A DNA stretch of 14,119 nt from Sphingomonadales bacterium (GCA_028868335.1 JAGWUU010000046.1:1-14119), one strand, 5' to 3'; counted from the stretch's first letter, positions 1 through 7,655 are shown. Made by a program: numbers and translations. The notes: a model not told the origin generated them from the letters alone.

Positions 1-413
1 TGGTAGGGGAACGCATCGATCATCGAGGTCATCAGCGCCTCGCGCGGATGGTTCGAGATGATCGCGACGACCTCCATGTTCAGCTCGCCGATACGATAGC
101 GGTAGAGCAAGTCGACCAGGCAATGATCGAACTTGCTGACCATCAGCACGACTTTCTGCGGCACCGCATTGTCGCGCATCGACCAATCCATCGCCAGCGC
201 CGTCGCGATCGGGGCAAATCCCCCGCGCAGCGCCTCAAGGCTCGCGCCCTTGGGGCCGGTGAAGACCACGCGCATGAAGAAGCGCTGGTTCGCCGCATCG
301 TTGAACTGCTGGGCATCGACGATGTTGCAGCCGCTGGCCGCGAGAAATCCCGCGACTTTCGCGACCAGTCCGGGCTGATCGTCGCACTGGATACGAAGGG
401 TGTAGGTCGGCAT
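1..413 (-). CDS. purU: Formyltetrahydrofolate deformylase PurU (N-terminal 137 residues, cut by window edge)
   Basis: PurU hydrolyses 10-formyl-THF to THF and formate, which balances the one-carbon pool. The minus strand reads from an ATG at 413 without a stop to base 3, so the C-terminal half lies outside the window. Residues about 4-75 form an ACT-like domain (TYTLRIQCDDQPGLVAKVAGF). The start of the formyltransferase domain follows, with the family-typical stretch SKFDHCLVDLLYR at about 93-105 and the visNH motif (IISNHPRE) at about 118-125. A GAGGA ribosome-binding sequence lies about 8 bases before the ATG. It is on the same strand as pobA, 237 bases downstream of it, so it may have its own promoter. 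In sphingomonads, THF-dependent O-demethylation of lignin aromatics feeds one-carbon units into THF, so a place next to pobA makes sense, but the link is inference. The identification itself is secure. Confidence 0.93.
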   Translation of the reverse strand, partial: MPTYTLRIQCDDQPGLVAKVAGFLAASGCNIVDAQQFNDAANQRFFMRVVFTGPKGASLEALRGGFAPIATALAMDWSMRDNAVPQKVVLMVSKFDHCLVDLLYRYRIGELNMEVVAIISNHPREALMTSMIDAFPY

Positions 414-650
414 CGATGGTCCTCGGGCGGCTGTATCGACGCCGCGATAGGCCGCGCGCGCCGCCGGACGCAATCGTTCTCTTGCAGGTGCCTTGGAGTC
501 TGTCCTCTACTATTACTGAATGTAATACAGCCCCCGGTCCTGCCCGTGGATCACCCTCCTCGCCGCCAGTTCTTCCTCCCGCGCGGCGAACCGGCAAAGG
601 GGTGCATTATGCCGATCTTGTTGGCGCAGATTGCCGAAGCGCCCCTCACT
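414..650. other. Intergenic region between pobA and purU
   Basis: These 237 bases hold no convincing gene. A 120-residue minus-strand frame starting here runs into purU in another frame and looks like a shadow. The region contains an AT-rich inverted repeat (511-527) in otherwise GC-rich sequence and is the likely place for a purU promoter. I see no strong terminator with a T-tract after pobA. Weak GC-rich inverted arms (GGCGC/GCGCC near 632-650) follow the pobA stop. Confidence 0.6.
511..527. promoter_or_regulatory. AT-rich inverted repeat upstream of purU, possible operator
   Basis: TATTAC, five bases (TGAAT), then GTAATA: perfect 6-bp arms about 100 bases upstream of the purU start. Its AT-richness stands out from the surrounding GC-rich sequence. 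The layout suits a repressor site or promoter element for purU. No regulator is assigned, so the function is inference. Confidence 0.35.
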
Positions 651-1820
651 CTAGACGGGCAGGCCGACGTAATTTTCGGCGATGCTGGTCTGCGCAGCCT
701 TGCTGTTGGCGATGTAGTCGAGTTCAGCCACCTGCATCGCCCGCTCGAACGGACCATCTTCGGGGAAGCGGTGCATCAGCTTGGTCAGCGACCAACTGAA
801 GCGCTCGCTCTTCCATACCCGGGCAAGCGCCTTGGCCGAGTATCCGGCAACCCCATCGCTGTCGTTGCGCTTGAAATGGCCGCAAAGGGCTTCGCTGGCA
901 TAGTGGACATCGCTTGCCGCCAGGTTGAGGCCCTTCGCCCCGGTAGGCGGAACAATGTGCGCGGCATCGCCGCAGAGCAGCAGGCTGCCATGCCGCATCG
1001 GCTCGAACACATAGCTGCGCAATGGCGCTATCGACTTTTCCAGTGCCGGTCCGCGAGTGATATTGGCCGCGGCGTCAGGACCGAGGCGGATCGCCAGTTC
1101 GTCCCAAAGACGGTCATCGCTCCAGTCCTCGAGCTTTTCGGTCAGCGGCACATCGATGTAATAACGGCTGCGGGTATGGCTGCGCATCGAAGCCAGCGCG
1201 AACCCGCGTTCATGGTTGGCGTAGATCAGTTCGTGGTTGCACGGCGGCACATCGGCAAGGATGCCGAGCCAGCCGAAGGGATAGACACGCTCATACTCGC
1301 GAGCGACCGATGCCGGGATGGCCTTGCGGCTGGGGCCGTGAAACCCGTCGCACCCGGCGATGAACCTGGCATCAAGCCGATGGTCGCTGCCGTCCTTGCG
1401 CCATGTGACATAAGGTGCATCGCTTTCGACCGCGTGGAGCGCAACGTCCTCGGTGCCGTAGATGACTTCCAGTCCGCGACCCGGTGCGGCGTCCATCAGG
1501 TCCTTGGTGATTTCGGTCTGGCCATAGACCACCACCGACTTGCCGGTCAGCCCCATGCAGTCGATCCGGATCAAGCGCTCGCCATCGGCAAGGTTGAAGC
1601 CTTCCTCGACCAGCCCTTCGGCCTTGAGCCGGTCATCGAGGCCAAGCCGCGTCATCAGATCCACCGCGACCTGCTCAAGCACTCCGGCGCGGATACGCGA
1701 GAGGACGTAGTCCGGCGTGTGGCGCTCGAGAACGACGCAGTCCACGCCTTCCGCGCGCAGAAGGTGGCCCAGCATTAGTCCGGCCGGACCGGCACCGATG
1801 ATCGCAACTTGGGTTTTCAT
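651..1820 (-). CDS. pobA: 4-hydroxybenzoate 3-monooxygenase (p-hydroxybenzoate hydroxylase)
   Basis: A cytoplasmic flavoprotein that converts 4-hydroxybenzoate plus O2 and NAD(P)H to protocatechuate, feeding ring cleavage. The 389-residue protein matches the Pseudomonas enzyme from end to end. It has the FAD-binding GAGPAG (9-14) after MKTQVAII, RIRAGVLEQ (about 42-50), the CDGFHG motif (157-162), and GDAAHIVPPTGAKGLNLAASDV (284-305) around the flavin. The substrate-binding residues known from the P. fluorescens structure are all present, one position earlier: Tyr200, Ser211, Arg213, Tyr221, Pro292 and Tyr384. The C-terminus AENYVGLPV is also typical. It lies between the FAD monooxygenase and purU on the same strand, 161 bases after the former. 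No IclR- or AraC-type PobR regulator lies next to it in the window. The start at 1820 has only a weak GAGCGA Shine-Dalgarno, but it matches the family N-terminus exactly. Confidence 0.97.
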   Translation of the reverse strand: MKTQVAIIGAGPAGLMLGHLLRAEGVDCVVLERHTPDYVLSRIRAGVLEQVAVDLMTRLGLDDRLKAEGLVEEGFNLADGERLIRIDCMGLTGKSVVVYGQTEITKDLMDAAPGRGLEVIYGTEDVALHAVESDAPYVTWRKDGSDHRLDARFIAGCDGFHGPSRKAIPASVAREYERVYPFGWLGILADVPPCNHELIYANHERGFALASMRSHTRSRYYIDVPLTEKLEDWSDDRLWDELAIRLGPDAAANITRGPALEKSIAPLRSYVFEPMRHGSLLLCGDAAHIVPPTGAKGLNLAASDVHYASEALCGHFKRNDSDGVAGYSAKALARVWKSERFSWSLTKLMHRFPEDGPFERAMQVAELDYIANSKAAQTSIAENYVGLPV

Positions 1821-1981
1821 GGTCGCTCACTCATAAGTTCAACGATAAGCGACGTTGCCTATAGTCTGCCTGTCCGCGCAAGCTCTAACCGTGTGAAGGC
1901 GATTTGAACTGAACATGGCCTATAAGTACAAGCGAATTCCTTGTTCCGTTGCAGTCGCAGTCTCTCCACCCATCGCCGGGA
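1821..1981. other. pobA upstream region with inverted repeat
   Basis: There are 161 bases between the end of the FAD monooxygenase and pobA, enough for an independent pobA promoter. Seen here: an inverted pair AGTTCAA (1836-1842) / TTGAACT (1904-1910), and a shorter pair CAACG...CGTTG around 1840-1857. I cannot assign -35/-10 boxes with confidence. The pairs are short and could be chance, but they sit where a pobA regulator would bind. Confidence 0.3.
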
Positions 1982-3121
1982 TCAGAACGGCTGATTGAGC
2001 CTGGCAAGCGCTCCCTCGATCAATCCGGCGATCTGGTCGGGACGTCCATGTTCGAGCTGCAACTTGCCGATCGACACGCTGGTTTCGACGACATCGCGGC
2101 AACGATCGAAGCGCCGGTCCTCGTAAGCCTTTAGCGCGGCGTCGATATTATCGGTCCGCGCGAGTTCCTGGGCCAGCACGATCGCGCTTTCCACCGCCAT
2201 GCCGGCCCCCGATGCGAGGTGCGGTGTGGTGGCATGGACCGCATCGCCAAGCAGCACCACCCGGCCATTCGACCACGGCCGCGGCTGCAGCGCCGCGGCG
2301 AGGGGGCGGTAGTTGATCCAGTCGGCGGGAGTCATGTTGTCACGGATCCAGCCGGCGTTGCCGCCGAACGGGGCAAGGTTGGCCTTGAACTGCCGGAACA
2401 GCTCGGCTTCGTTCATGTGGACTTCGCGGCGCTGGTGCGGGGTCAGCATCCACATGTAGATCGAGTCTGGGCCGCAAATCGTTATCCCGCACGGAAATTC
2501 GTGACCAAAATAGAATTCGCCCATGTCGAGTTCAGGCGGCTTGCGCATCGAGATACGCCAGCACCCCTGCCCCGTGGGCTGGGCCGCCTCCATATGCGGA
2601 AAGGCAAGGTCGCGCACGGCTGAATAGACGCTGTCGGCGCCAACAACCATATCGTAGCGCCCGCTGGCGCCATCGGAAAAGCCAACGTCCACGCCCTCGC
2701 CCGCTGTCTCGAGGCGGTTCACCGTCACGCCGAGCCGGACCGGGATGGCCAGTTCGCGCACCCGCTCCTGCATGAGCCGGTGCAGGACCGGGCGCATGAT
2801 CCCGCCGGTGGCAGGCAGCCCTTCCTCGATCACCGGTTCTTCCAGTTCGCGCAGCAACGTGCCGTCGAACAGGCGAACCCTGGAACGGTTGGTTACGGCG
2901 CCCTGTTCCTTGATCCGGTCGGTCAGGCCGAGGTGCCGATATGCGCGCAGGGTCGGGCCAGTGATGGTTATGCCGGCACCATAGACTCGCCAGTCGGGAT
3001 CGAGGTCGATCAAATCGACCGCGACGCCGCGCTCCGTCAGGGCGATCGCCGTCGCCATGCCGCCAATTCCGCCCCCGACGACCAGCGCCGTGGCGATGCT
3101 TTCGATCTTCTCCCCAGTCAT
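1982..3121 (-). CDS. FAD-dependent aromatic monooxygenase (salicylate / 6-hydroxynicotinate hydroxylase type)
   Basis: A class A flavoprotein monooxygenase of 379 residues, expected to use NAD(P)H and O2 to hydroxylate an aromatic or related ring in the cytoplasm. Visible motifs, counted from the chosen start: the FAD dinucleotide fold VVGGGIGG (14-21), an Asp/Gly motif GADSVYSAVR (161-170), and the second FAD motif GDAVHATTPHLASGAGMAVESA (292-313). The frame is open for 60 more codons upstream (to 3301). That extension has no family similarity, covers the divergent promoter and overlaps the receptor gene start. The ATG at 3121 places the Rossmann fold at the usual distance from the N-terminus, so it is chosen although its Shine-Dalgarno is weak. 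The gene is divergent from the receptor operon (142 bases apart) and upstream of pobA on the same strand. The substrate cannot be told from sequence. Confidence 0.85.
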   Translation of the reverse strand: MTGEKIESIATALVVGGGIGGMATAIALTERGVAVDLIDLDPDWRVYGAGITITGPTLRAYRHLGLTDRIKEQGAVTNRSRVRLFDGTLLRELEEPVIEEGLPATGGIMRPVLHRLMQERVRELAIPVRLGVTVNRLETAGEGVDVGFSDGASGRYDMVVGADSVYSAVRDLAFPHMEAAQPTGQGCWRISMRKPPELDMGEFYFGHEFPCGITICGPDSIYMWMLTPHQRREVHMNEAELFRQFKANLAPFGGNAGWIRDNMTPADWINYRPLAAALQPRPWSNGRVVLLGDAVHATTPHLASGAGMAVESAIVLAQELARTDNIDAALKAYEDRRFDRCRDVVETSVSIGKLQLEHGRPDQIAGLIEGALARLNQPF

Positions 3122-3263
3122 GGGCGGATTTCTAGACGCTTGCCGCCCGCACGCAAATCCGAACCATGGATGGATGCCCATCCATACAATCAAAGGGTCA
3201 AATGCTTTCTGCAAAGGTATGCGCAACTCAGAACGGTCAACCGCGCAATGGGGAGGATAACTG
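3122..3263. promoter_or_regulatory. Divergent promoter region, FAD monooxygenase / TonB receptor operon
   Basis: This 142-base gap must hold promoters for both directions. On the plus strand TACAAT (3185-3190) is a good -10 candidate, but I see no clear -35 at the usual spacing. The palindrome at 3170-3185 touches this box. GGTCAA occurs twice (3196-3201 and 3235-3240). Ribosome-binding GGGAGG (3251-3256) precedes the receptor ATG by 7 bases. Confidence 0.45.
3170..3185. promoter_or_regulatory. Palindrome ATGGATG-CC-CATCCAT, candidate operator
   Basis: Perfect 7-bp arms with a 2-base spacer, located between the divergent FAD monooxygenase and TonB-receptor genes and abutting a TACAAT -10-like box. 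A regulator bound here could control both directions. The LysR-type protein encoded at 8608 is the nearest candidate, but this sequence lacks the T-N11-A core that marks a classic LysR site, so another regulator is equally possible. Confidence 0.45.
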
Positions 3264-5723
3264 ATGCGCCCGATACTTCTTGCCACCACAGGATTGGTCA
3301 TGGTGGGCCTTACCAGCCCTGCACTCGCCCAGGAGGCGGCCAGTCAAGGCGACAACTCCGGCATCGGTGAAATCATCGTCACCGCCCAGAAGAAGGAAGA
3401 ATCGCTGCAAAAGGCGGCGATCGCCATTGATGCCGTGACGGGTGAGGGACTCGTCAAATCAGGCATCCTCAAGGCCGACGATCTCAACAAGGCGGTTCCG
3501 GCGATCGCGATCTCCAACGGCGGCGGATCGAATACCTCGATCTTCCTGCGCGGCGTCGGCAACTTCACCAATTCGAGCTACAACGATCCGGCGGTCACTC
3601 CCAGCTATGACGGCGTGGTGATGGGTCGCGCGGCCGGTGCCTTCAGCGCCGCCTTCTACGACCTGTCGCGCGTCGAGGTGCTCAAGGGGCCGCAGGGCAT
3701 CCTCTATGGCCGCAATGCTACCGGCGGCGCGGTGAACATCATTCCGGCCCGTCCCGAACTGGGCAAGAACGGCGGCGGCTTCAACGTGTCGTTCGGCAAC
3801 TATGATGCGGTCAACGCAGACGCCCATGTCAACCTAGCAGTGGGCGAGACAAGCGCATTGCGCGTTTCGGCAACGCGCCAGGTCCACGATGGCTACAACC
3901 GTGACGGGACCGACGATCTCGACCGCGCCGGGATCAGGGCGCAGTATCTCTACAAGCCCAGCAGCGCGTTTTCGATCAAGCTTGGTGCGGACTACACCAA
4001 GGTAGAGGGCATGGGCGCGGGCGGCAGCTATGTCGGCGCCTATCGGCCCGGCCCGTCCGGCTTCACCTTCATTCCCGCGACCGGGCTGGACAGCAGCGAA
4101 GGCCTCGGCACCGCGACCGCCAACGCGTTCCGCACCACAAACCTAGGCGCGCCGGGGTTCGGCTTCCTCGCGCCGATGAACACCACCCCCTACATCCGCT
4201 ACACCTATTGGGGCGTGAATGCGGAACTCAACGCCGAAACCGGCATCGGCAAGCTGACGGTGATCCCCGCCTACCGCGAAAGCGACGGCTCCAGCTCGTT
4301 CTCCGGGCCGGCCTTCAACACCGCCTATGCCAAGGAGAACGACAAGCAGTTCAGCCTTGAAACCCGCCTGTCGGGCAAGACGGGAATGGTCGACTATGTC
4401 GTCGGCGGCTTCTACTTCAACGAGAAGGTCAAGAACGTCGGCGAGTACAACCAGGAATTCGTGCTGCCGATCCAGAGCTACGACCACAAGACCGAAAGCT
4501 GGGCCGCGTTCGGACAACTGACCGCGCATCTTGGCGACAAGTTCCGCCTGATCGGCGGTGCGCGCTACACCCACGACAACAAGAGCATCGACGGGATCAT
4601 CAACAATTTCATCACCTTCTGTGGTGGAATTCCGCCCGTTACGCCGCCCGCCTCGTTCGGGGTCGGCACTCTGCCCGGCGGCTGCGCGAACCCGGGGGCG
4701 CTGCCCCGTTACCCGAACTTCACGACCACTACGGATACGGTGGCCTGGTTGATCGCGAACGGCTGGATCGCATCGGGCTCGACCGACGCCGCGCATCCCC
4801 AGGTCTATCCGCTGTTGTCGGGCGCGGGGGTGATCCTCAAGACCTACAACCCGGTGGTGGCCAGCGGCACCTATTCGCGGGTGACGTGGAAGGCTTCGGC
4901 CGAATACGATGTCGGTCCGCAGAACCTCCTCTATGCGACGGTTGAAACCGGCTATCGCGCAGGCGGGTTTCAGCTCGCCGAAGGACGGCCCAGCTACAAG
5001 CCCGAGTACATCACCGCCTACTCGGTGGGATCGAAGAACCGCTTCCTCAACAACAAGGTGCAGCTCAACCTTGAGGCGTTCCTGTGGAAGTATCGTGATC
5101 AGCAGATCACCTATTTCACCGTTGATTCGAGCGGCACCCTGATCAACTCCAACGAGAACGCGGGCAGACTGACGATCAAGGGGGTCGATGCCGACCTGAT
5201 CGTCAAGCCGACGCGCACCACCACCCTCAACGCCAAGGTCCAGTATCTCGATTCGCAATACGATAACCTCCACCTCACCACGGCCCCGCCGCGCAACAAC
5301 ATCGCCTGCCCGATGACGCTGACCGGCCAGCTTCTGTCCGATGGCGTTACGCCGATCATGGACTTCAACTGCTCGGGCAAGCCGGGGCTGTTCTCGCCCA
5401 AGTGGACCGTCAATCTTGGCGCGGAACAGGTTGTGCCGGTGAGCGGTGCGATGGAGTTGGTGGGTTCGGTGAACACCTCGTGGCGCGATGCGCAATGGGG
5501 CGGGTTCGAATACCTCGCCTTCGAGCACATCCCGGCCTACTGGACCACCGATCTCAACCTTGCCCTGCGTTCCAGCAACGGCGGCTGGTCGATCGGCGCC
5601 TTCGTTTACAACCTTGAGGACAAGCGCCGGATCGCGCGCCCCCAATCCTCGCCGATCGGCCTTGCCATGGCAAACTACACCGCGCCACGGACCTATGGCC
5701 TGCGTCTTTCGGCAGAGTTCTGA
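3264..5723 (+). CDS. TonB-dependent outer-membrane receptor
   Basis: A TonB/ExbBD-energised transporter for an unknown ligand. The 819 residues include a Sec signal peptide (about 1-22, cleavage after ALA), a TonB-box-like segment EIIVTAQKKEE (36-46), the plug domain with the hallmark RVEVLKGPQGILYGRNATGG (136-155), and a beta-barrel ending in an aromatic residue (YGLRLSAEF). Paired cysteines, C453/C474 and C682/C703, lie in poorly conserved segments that look like extracellular loops and may form disulfides. The length and plug style match the large sphingomonad family of receptors for plant, aromatic and carbohydrate compounds rather than a recognisable siderophore or cobalamin receptor. 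The start has a clear GGGAGG site 7 bases upstream. It is the first gene of a co-directional unit with SnoaL-like, sulfatase, SDR and LysR genes, suggesting that the ligand is the substrate of those enzymes. Confidence 0.93.
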   Translation: MRPILLATTGLVMVGLTSPALAQEAASQGDNSGIGEIIVTAQKKEESLQKAAIAIDAVTGEGLVKSGILKADDLNKAVPAIAISNGGGSNTSIFLRGVGNFTNSSYNDPAVTPSYDGVVMGRAAGAFSAAFYDLSRVEVLKGPQGILYGRNATGGAVNIIPARPELGKNGGGFNVSFGNYDAVNADAHVNLAVGETSALRVSATRQVHDGYNRDGTDDLDRAGIRAQYLYKPSSAFSIKLGADYTKVEGMGAGGSYVGAYRPGPSGFTFIPATGLDSSEGLGTATANAFRTTNLGAPGFGFLAPMNTTPYIRYTYWGVNAELNAETGIGKLTVIPAYRESDGSSSFSGPAFNTAYAKENDKQFSLETRLSGKTGMVDYVVGGFYFNEKVKNVGEYNQEFVLPIQSYDHKTESWAAFGQLTAHLGDKFRLIGGARYTHDNKSIDGIINNFITFCGGIPPVTPPASFGVGTLPGGCANPGALPRYPNFTTTTDTVAWLIANGWIASGSTDAAHPQVYPLLSGAGVILKTYNPVVASGTYSRVTWKASAEYDVGPQNLLYATVETGYRAGGFQLAEGRPSYKPEYITAYSVGSKNRFLNNKVQLNLEAFLWKYRDQQITYFTVDSSGTLINSNENAGRLTIKGVDADLIVKPTRTTTLNAKVQYLDSQYDNLHLTTAPPRNNIACPMTLTGQLLSDGVTPIMDFNCSGKPGLFSPKWTVNLGAEQVVPVSGAMELVGSVNTSWRDAQWGGFEYLAFEHIPAYWTTDLNLALRSSNGGWSIGAFVYNLEDKRRIARPQSSPIGLAMANYTAPRTYGLRLSAEF

Positions 5724-5726
5724 TCA

Positions 5727-5765
5727 GGGAGGGTCGGGCGGCGTCGATTGCCGTCCGGCCCTCTC
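5727..5765 (+). terminator. Strong intercistronic hairpin after the receptor gene (partial terminator or mRNA stabiliser)
   Basis: Starting 3 bases after the receptor stop codon, 5727-5742 pairs with 5750-5765 around a 7-base loop. This gives a 16-bp stem with only three G-U pairs and no mismatch. It is followed by CGTTCCC, not a U-tract, so it is not a textbook intrinsic terminator. It probably protects the receptor mRNA 3' end or attenuates read-through, lowering enzyme expression relative to the receptor. The SnoaL ribosome-binding site follows only 6 bases later. Confidence 0.6.
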
Positions 5766-5782
5766 GTTCCCAAGGGCCCATC

Positions 5783-6205
5783 ATGCTCCGCTCCCGCTTC
5801 GACGAGTATATTGCGCGCTTCAACGCCCGTGATGCGGGCGCGTTCGACGATTTCCTCCGGCCCGATGTCACGGTGATCAACGGCCATCTGGAGATCCCCG
5901 GGGTGGAGGCGATGAAGGCGCATTATGTCGAGCACATCTGGCCGCATTTCGAGGAACGCCTGACCCCGCTGCGTTTCGTTTCCGATGAGGACACGCTGGC
6001 GGTGCAGATGTGGACGCGGTTCACCGCGCAGCACGTGGCGGAAACGATCTTCGGCCCGGTCGAGACGGGGGACCGCTTCGACTACCGCGGGGTGATCCTC
6101 TACGAGCTGCGCGACGACCGGTTCGCGACAATCATCGTCGCCTACAATTCCTTCACCCGAACGACGTCACGAGGCGAAGTGAGTGAACTCGGGATCGTGC
6201 ACTGA
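5783..6205 (+). CDS. SnoaL-like / NTF2-fold protein
   Basis: A 140-residue protein with the look of the SnoaL-like (NTF2 cone-fold) superfamily. It has an N-terminal helix with FDEYIARFNARDAGAF (about 6-21), then DVTVINGHLEIPGVEAM and EHIWPHFEERL. These are followed by beta-strand segments (LAVQMWTRFTAQHV, GVILYELRDDRFATIIVAYNSF). Members act as small ketosteroid-isomerase-like enzymes, hydrolases or ligand binders; the reaction here cannot be assigned. No signal peptide is seen, so it is cytoplasmic. An AAGGG site (5772-5776) lies 6 bases before the ATG. It is 59 bases after the receptor and 46 bases before the sulfatase in the same direction. It could act as an isomerase or cyclase in the pathway of this cluster. 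Confidence 0.75.
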   Translation: MLRSRFDEYIARFNARDAGAFDDFLRPDVTVINGHLEIPGVEAMKAHYVEHIWPHFEERLTPLRFVSDEDTLAVQMWTRFTAQHVAETIFGPVETGDRFDYRGVILYELRDDRFATIIVAYNSFTRTTSRGEVSELGIVH

Positions 6206-6241
6206 CCACCTCAACCGGCCGTCACCATTTGCCAACCCAGC

Positions 6242-6246
6242 GGGAG
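6242..6246 (+). promoter_or_regulatory. Ribosome-binding site fixing the sulfatase start
   Basis: GGGAG, 5 bases before the ATG at 6252. It favours this start over the in-frame ATG at 6183, which lies inside the SnoaL gene and has no suitable site. Confidence 0.6.
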
Positions 6247-6251
6247 TTACC

Positions 6252-7655
6252 ATGAGCAACACAATGGCCAGCCGACGAGGCGTGCTTGCCGGAATTTCGG
6301 CGGGATCGGCACTCCTTGCCAGCCCTGCGCTTGGCGCTGCGCTGCGCAAGGCCAAGGCCCCCTTGCCCAACGTCGTGTTCATCATGGCCGATGACCTTGG
6401 CTACGCAGACCTTTCGTGTACCGGATCGCACCACATCAGGACTCCCGCGATCGACGGCATCGGCGCTGCGGGTATCCAGTTGCGCCAGGGCTACTCAAGC
6501 ACGCCGATCTGCTCGCCCACACGCACGGCCTTGTTGACCGGATGCTATGCCCAGCGCTTCGCCGTCGGGATCGAGGAACCGCTTGGCCCCAATGCGCCAA
6601 GGGGCGTCGGTGTTCCATCGGACCGGCCGACCATCGCCTCGGTATTCAAAGCGCTTGGCTATCACACCAAGCTGATCGGCAAGTGGCATCTTGGCGATCC
6701 TCCCGCGCATGGCCCACTGGCGCACGGCTACGATGAGTTCCTCGGCATTGTCGAGGGCGCCGCGGACTACCACCGTCACCACATGGTGATGGGCGGCAAG
6801 GAACAGGGCATCGGTCTGGCCAAGGGCAACGATCCGATCGAGAAAGCCGGCTACCTCACCGACATGTTCGGCGACGAGGCGGTTCGCAGCATCGAGGCGG
6901 CGGGAACTACTCCGCTGTTCCTCAGCCTGCACTTCAACGCGCCGCACTGGCCATGGGAAGGCCGCGAGGACGCCGAACTGGCGAAGGCCATTGGCTCCTC
7001 GTTTCACTACGATGGCGGCAATCTCGCCAAGTACCGCGAGATGGTCGAGGCAATGGACCAGAACGTCGCCAAGGTGCTTGCCGCGCTGCAACGCACCGGC
7101 AAGGCGGACAACACCATCGTCGTTTTCACGAGCGACAACGGTGGCGAGCGGTTTTCCGAAACCTGGCCCTTCGTCGGACAGAAAGGCGAAGTGCTGGAAG
7201 GCGGCATTCGCGTGCCATTGCTGATGCAGTGGCCAGGCAGGATCACGGCCGGCAGCCGGTCGGAACAGGTCATGGCCTCGATGGACTTCCTGCCCACCCT
7301 GCTGGCGCTGGCTGGCGGCGACGTCGCGGCCAGCGGCACTTATGACGGGCTGGACCTTTCCCCACAGTTGACCGGTCGCGCACCGCCGGTCGAACGAACC
7401 CTGTTCTGGCGCTTCAATGCCAATGGCCAGGCCGCGGTGCGCAAGGGTGACTGGAAATACGTCAAGCTTGGCAGCAAGGACCATCTGTTCAACCTGGCCG
7501 AGGACGAACGCGAACGGGCCGAGCGCGGAACGGCAGAACCGCAGCGCCTGGCCGACATGCGTGTCCTGTGGGACCACTGGAACGCGGGCATGCTGCCTTA
7601 CCGGGTCGACGGCTTTTCCGAGAACGTCAAGAACGCCTACCCTGACCGCTATTGA
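6252..7655 (+). CDS. Tat-exported type I sulfatase (arylsulfatase family)
   Basis: Hydrolyses a sulfate ester to alcohol or phenol plus sulfate, probably in the periplasm. The protein from the chosen ATG has 467 residues. The N-terminus has a twin-arginine motif SRRGVLAG (7-14) followed by a hydrophobic stretch and an ASPALGA cleavage-like site, indicating Tat export. Metal ligands D47-D48 are in IMADDLGY. The sulfatase signature is C87-S-P-T-R91 in ICSPTRTALLTG, with C87 expected to become formylglycine. GKWHLGD (143-149), NAPHWPW (229-235) and the metal-binding SDNGGE (294-299) are also present, as is QKGEVLEGGIRVP (310-322). The -TR variant in place of -SR is common in arylsulfatases. Being the Cys type, it needs a formylglycine-generating enzyme or anSME, and none is encoded in the window. 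It lies between the SnoaL-like and SDR genes in one transcription unit. The natural substrate is unknown. Confidence 0.92.
   Translation: MSNTMASRRGVLAGISAGSALLASPALGAALRKAKAPLPNVVFIMADDLGYADLSCTGSHHIRTPAIDGIGAAGIQLRQGYSSTPICSPTRTALLTGCYAQRFAVGIEEPLGPNAPRGVGVPSDRPTIASVFKALGYHTKLIGKWHLGDPPAHGPLAHGYDEFLGIVEGAADYHRHHMVMGGKEQGIGLAKGNDPIEKAGYLTDMFGDEAVRSIEAAGTTPLFLSLHFNAPHWPWEGREDAELAKAIGSSFHYDGGNLAKYREMVEAMDQNVAKVLAALQRTGKADNTIVVFTSDNGGERFSETWPFVGQKGEVLEGGIRVPLLMQWPGRITAGSRSEQVMASMDFLPTLLALAGGDVAASGTYDGLDLSPQLTGRAPPVERTLFWRFNANGQAAVRKGDWKYVKLGSKDHLFNLAEDERERAERGTAEPQRLADMRVLWDHWNAGMLPYRVDGFSENVKNAYPDRY

Noticed and set aside
414..510. A possible riboswitch in the purU leader
   Set aside because: The leader has no match I can support to glycine or THF riboswitch consensus cores, and no clear alternative terminator/antiterminator pair is visible.
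235..597. A 120-residue minus-strand frame spanning the purU start
   Set aside because: It overlaps purU out of frame, is Arg-rich and has no similarity to known families.
48..1778. A 576-residue plus-strand open frame opposite pobA
   Set aside because: It is antisense to an unmistakable pobA, has low-complexity His/Arg/Ala-rich composition and no family motifs. Long antisense frames are common in high-GC genes.
4143..5645. A 500-residue minus-strand frame opposite the TonB receptor
   Set aside because: Same artefact: biased Arg/Val/Gly composition and no motif, while the receptor frame has a full domain order and a ribosome-binding site.
6495..7577. A 360-residue minus-strand frame opposite the sulfatase
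   Set aside because: Shadow of the sulfatase gene, whose catalytic motifs are intact on the plus strand.
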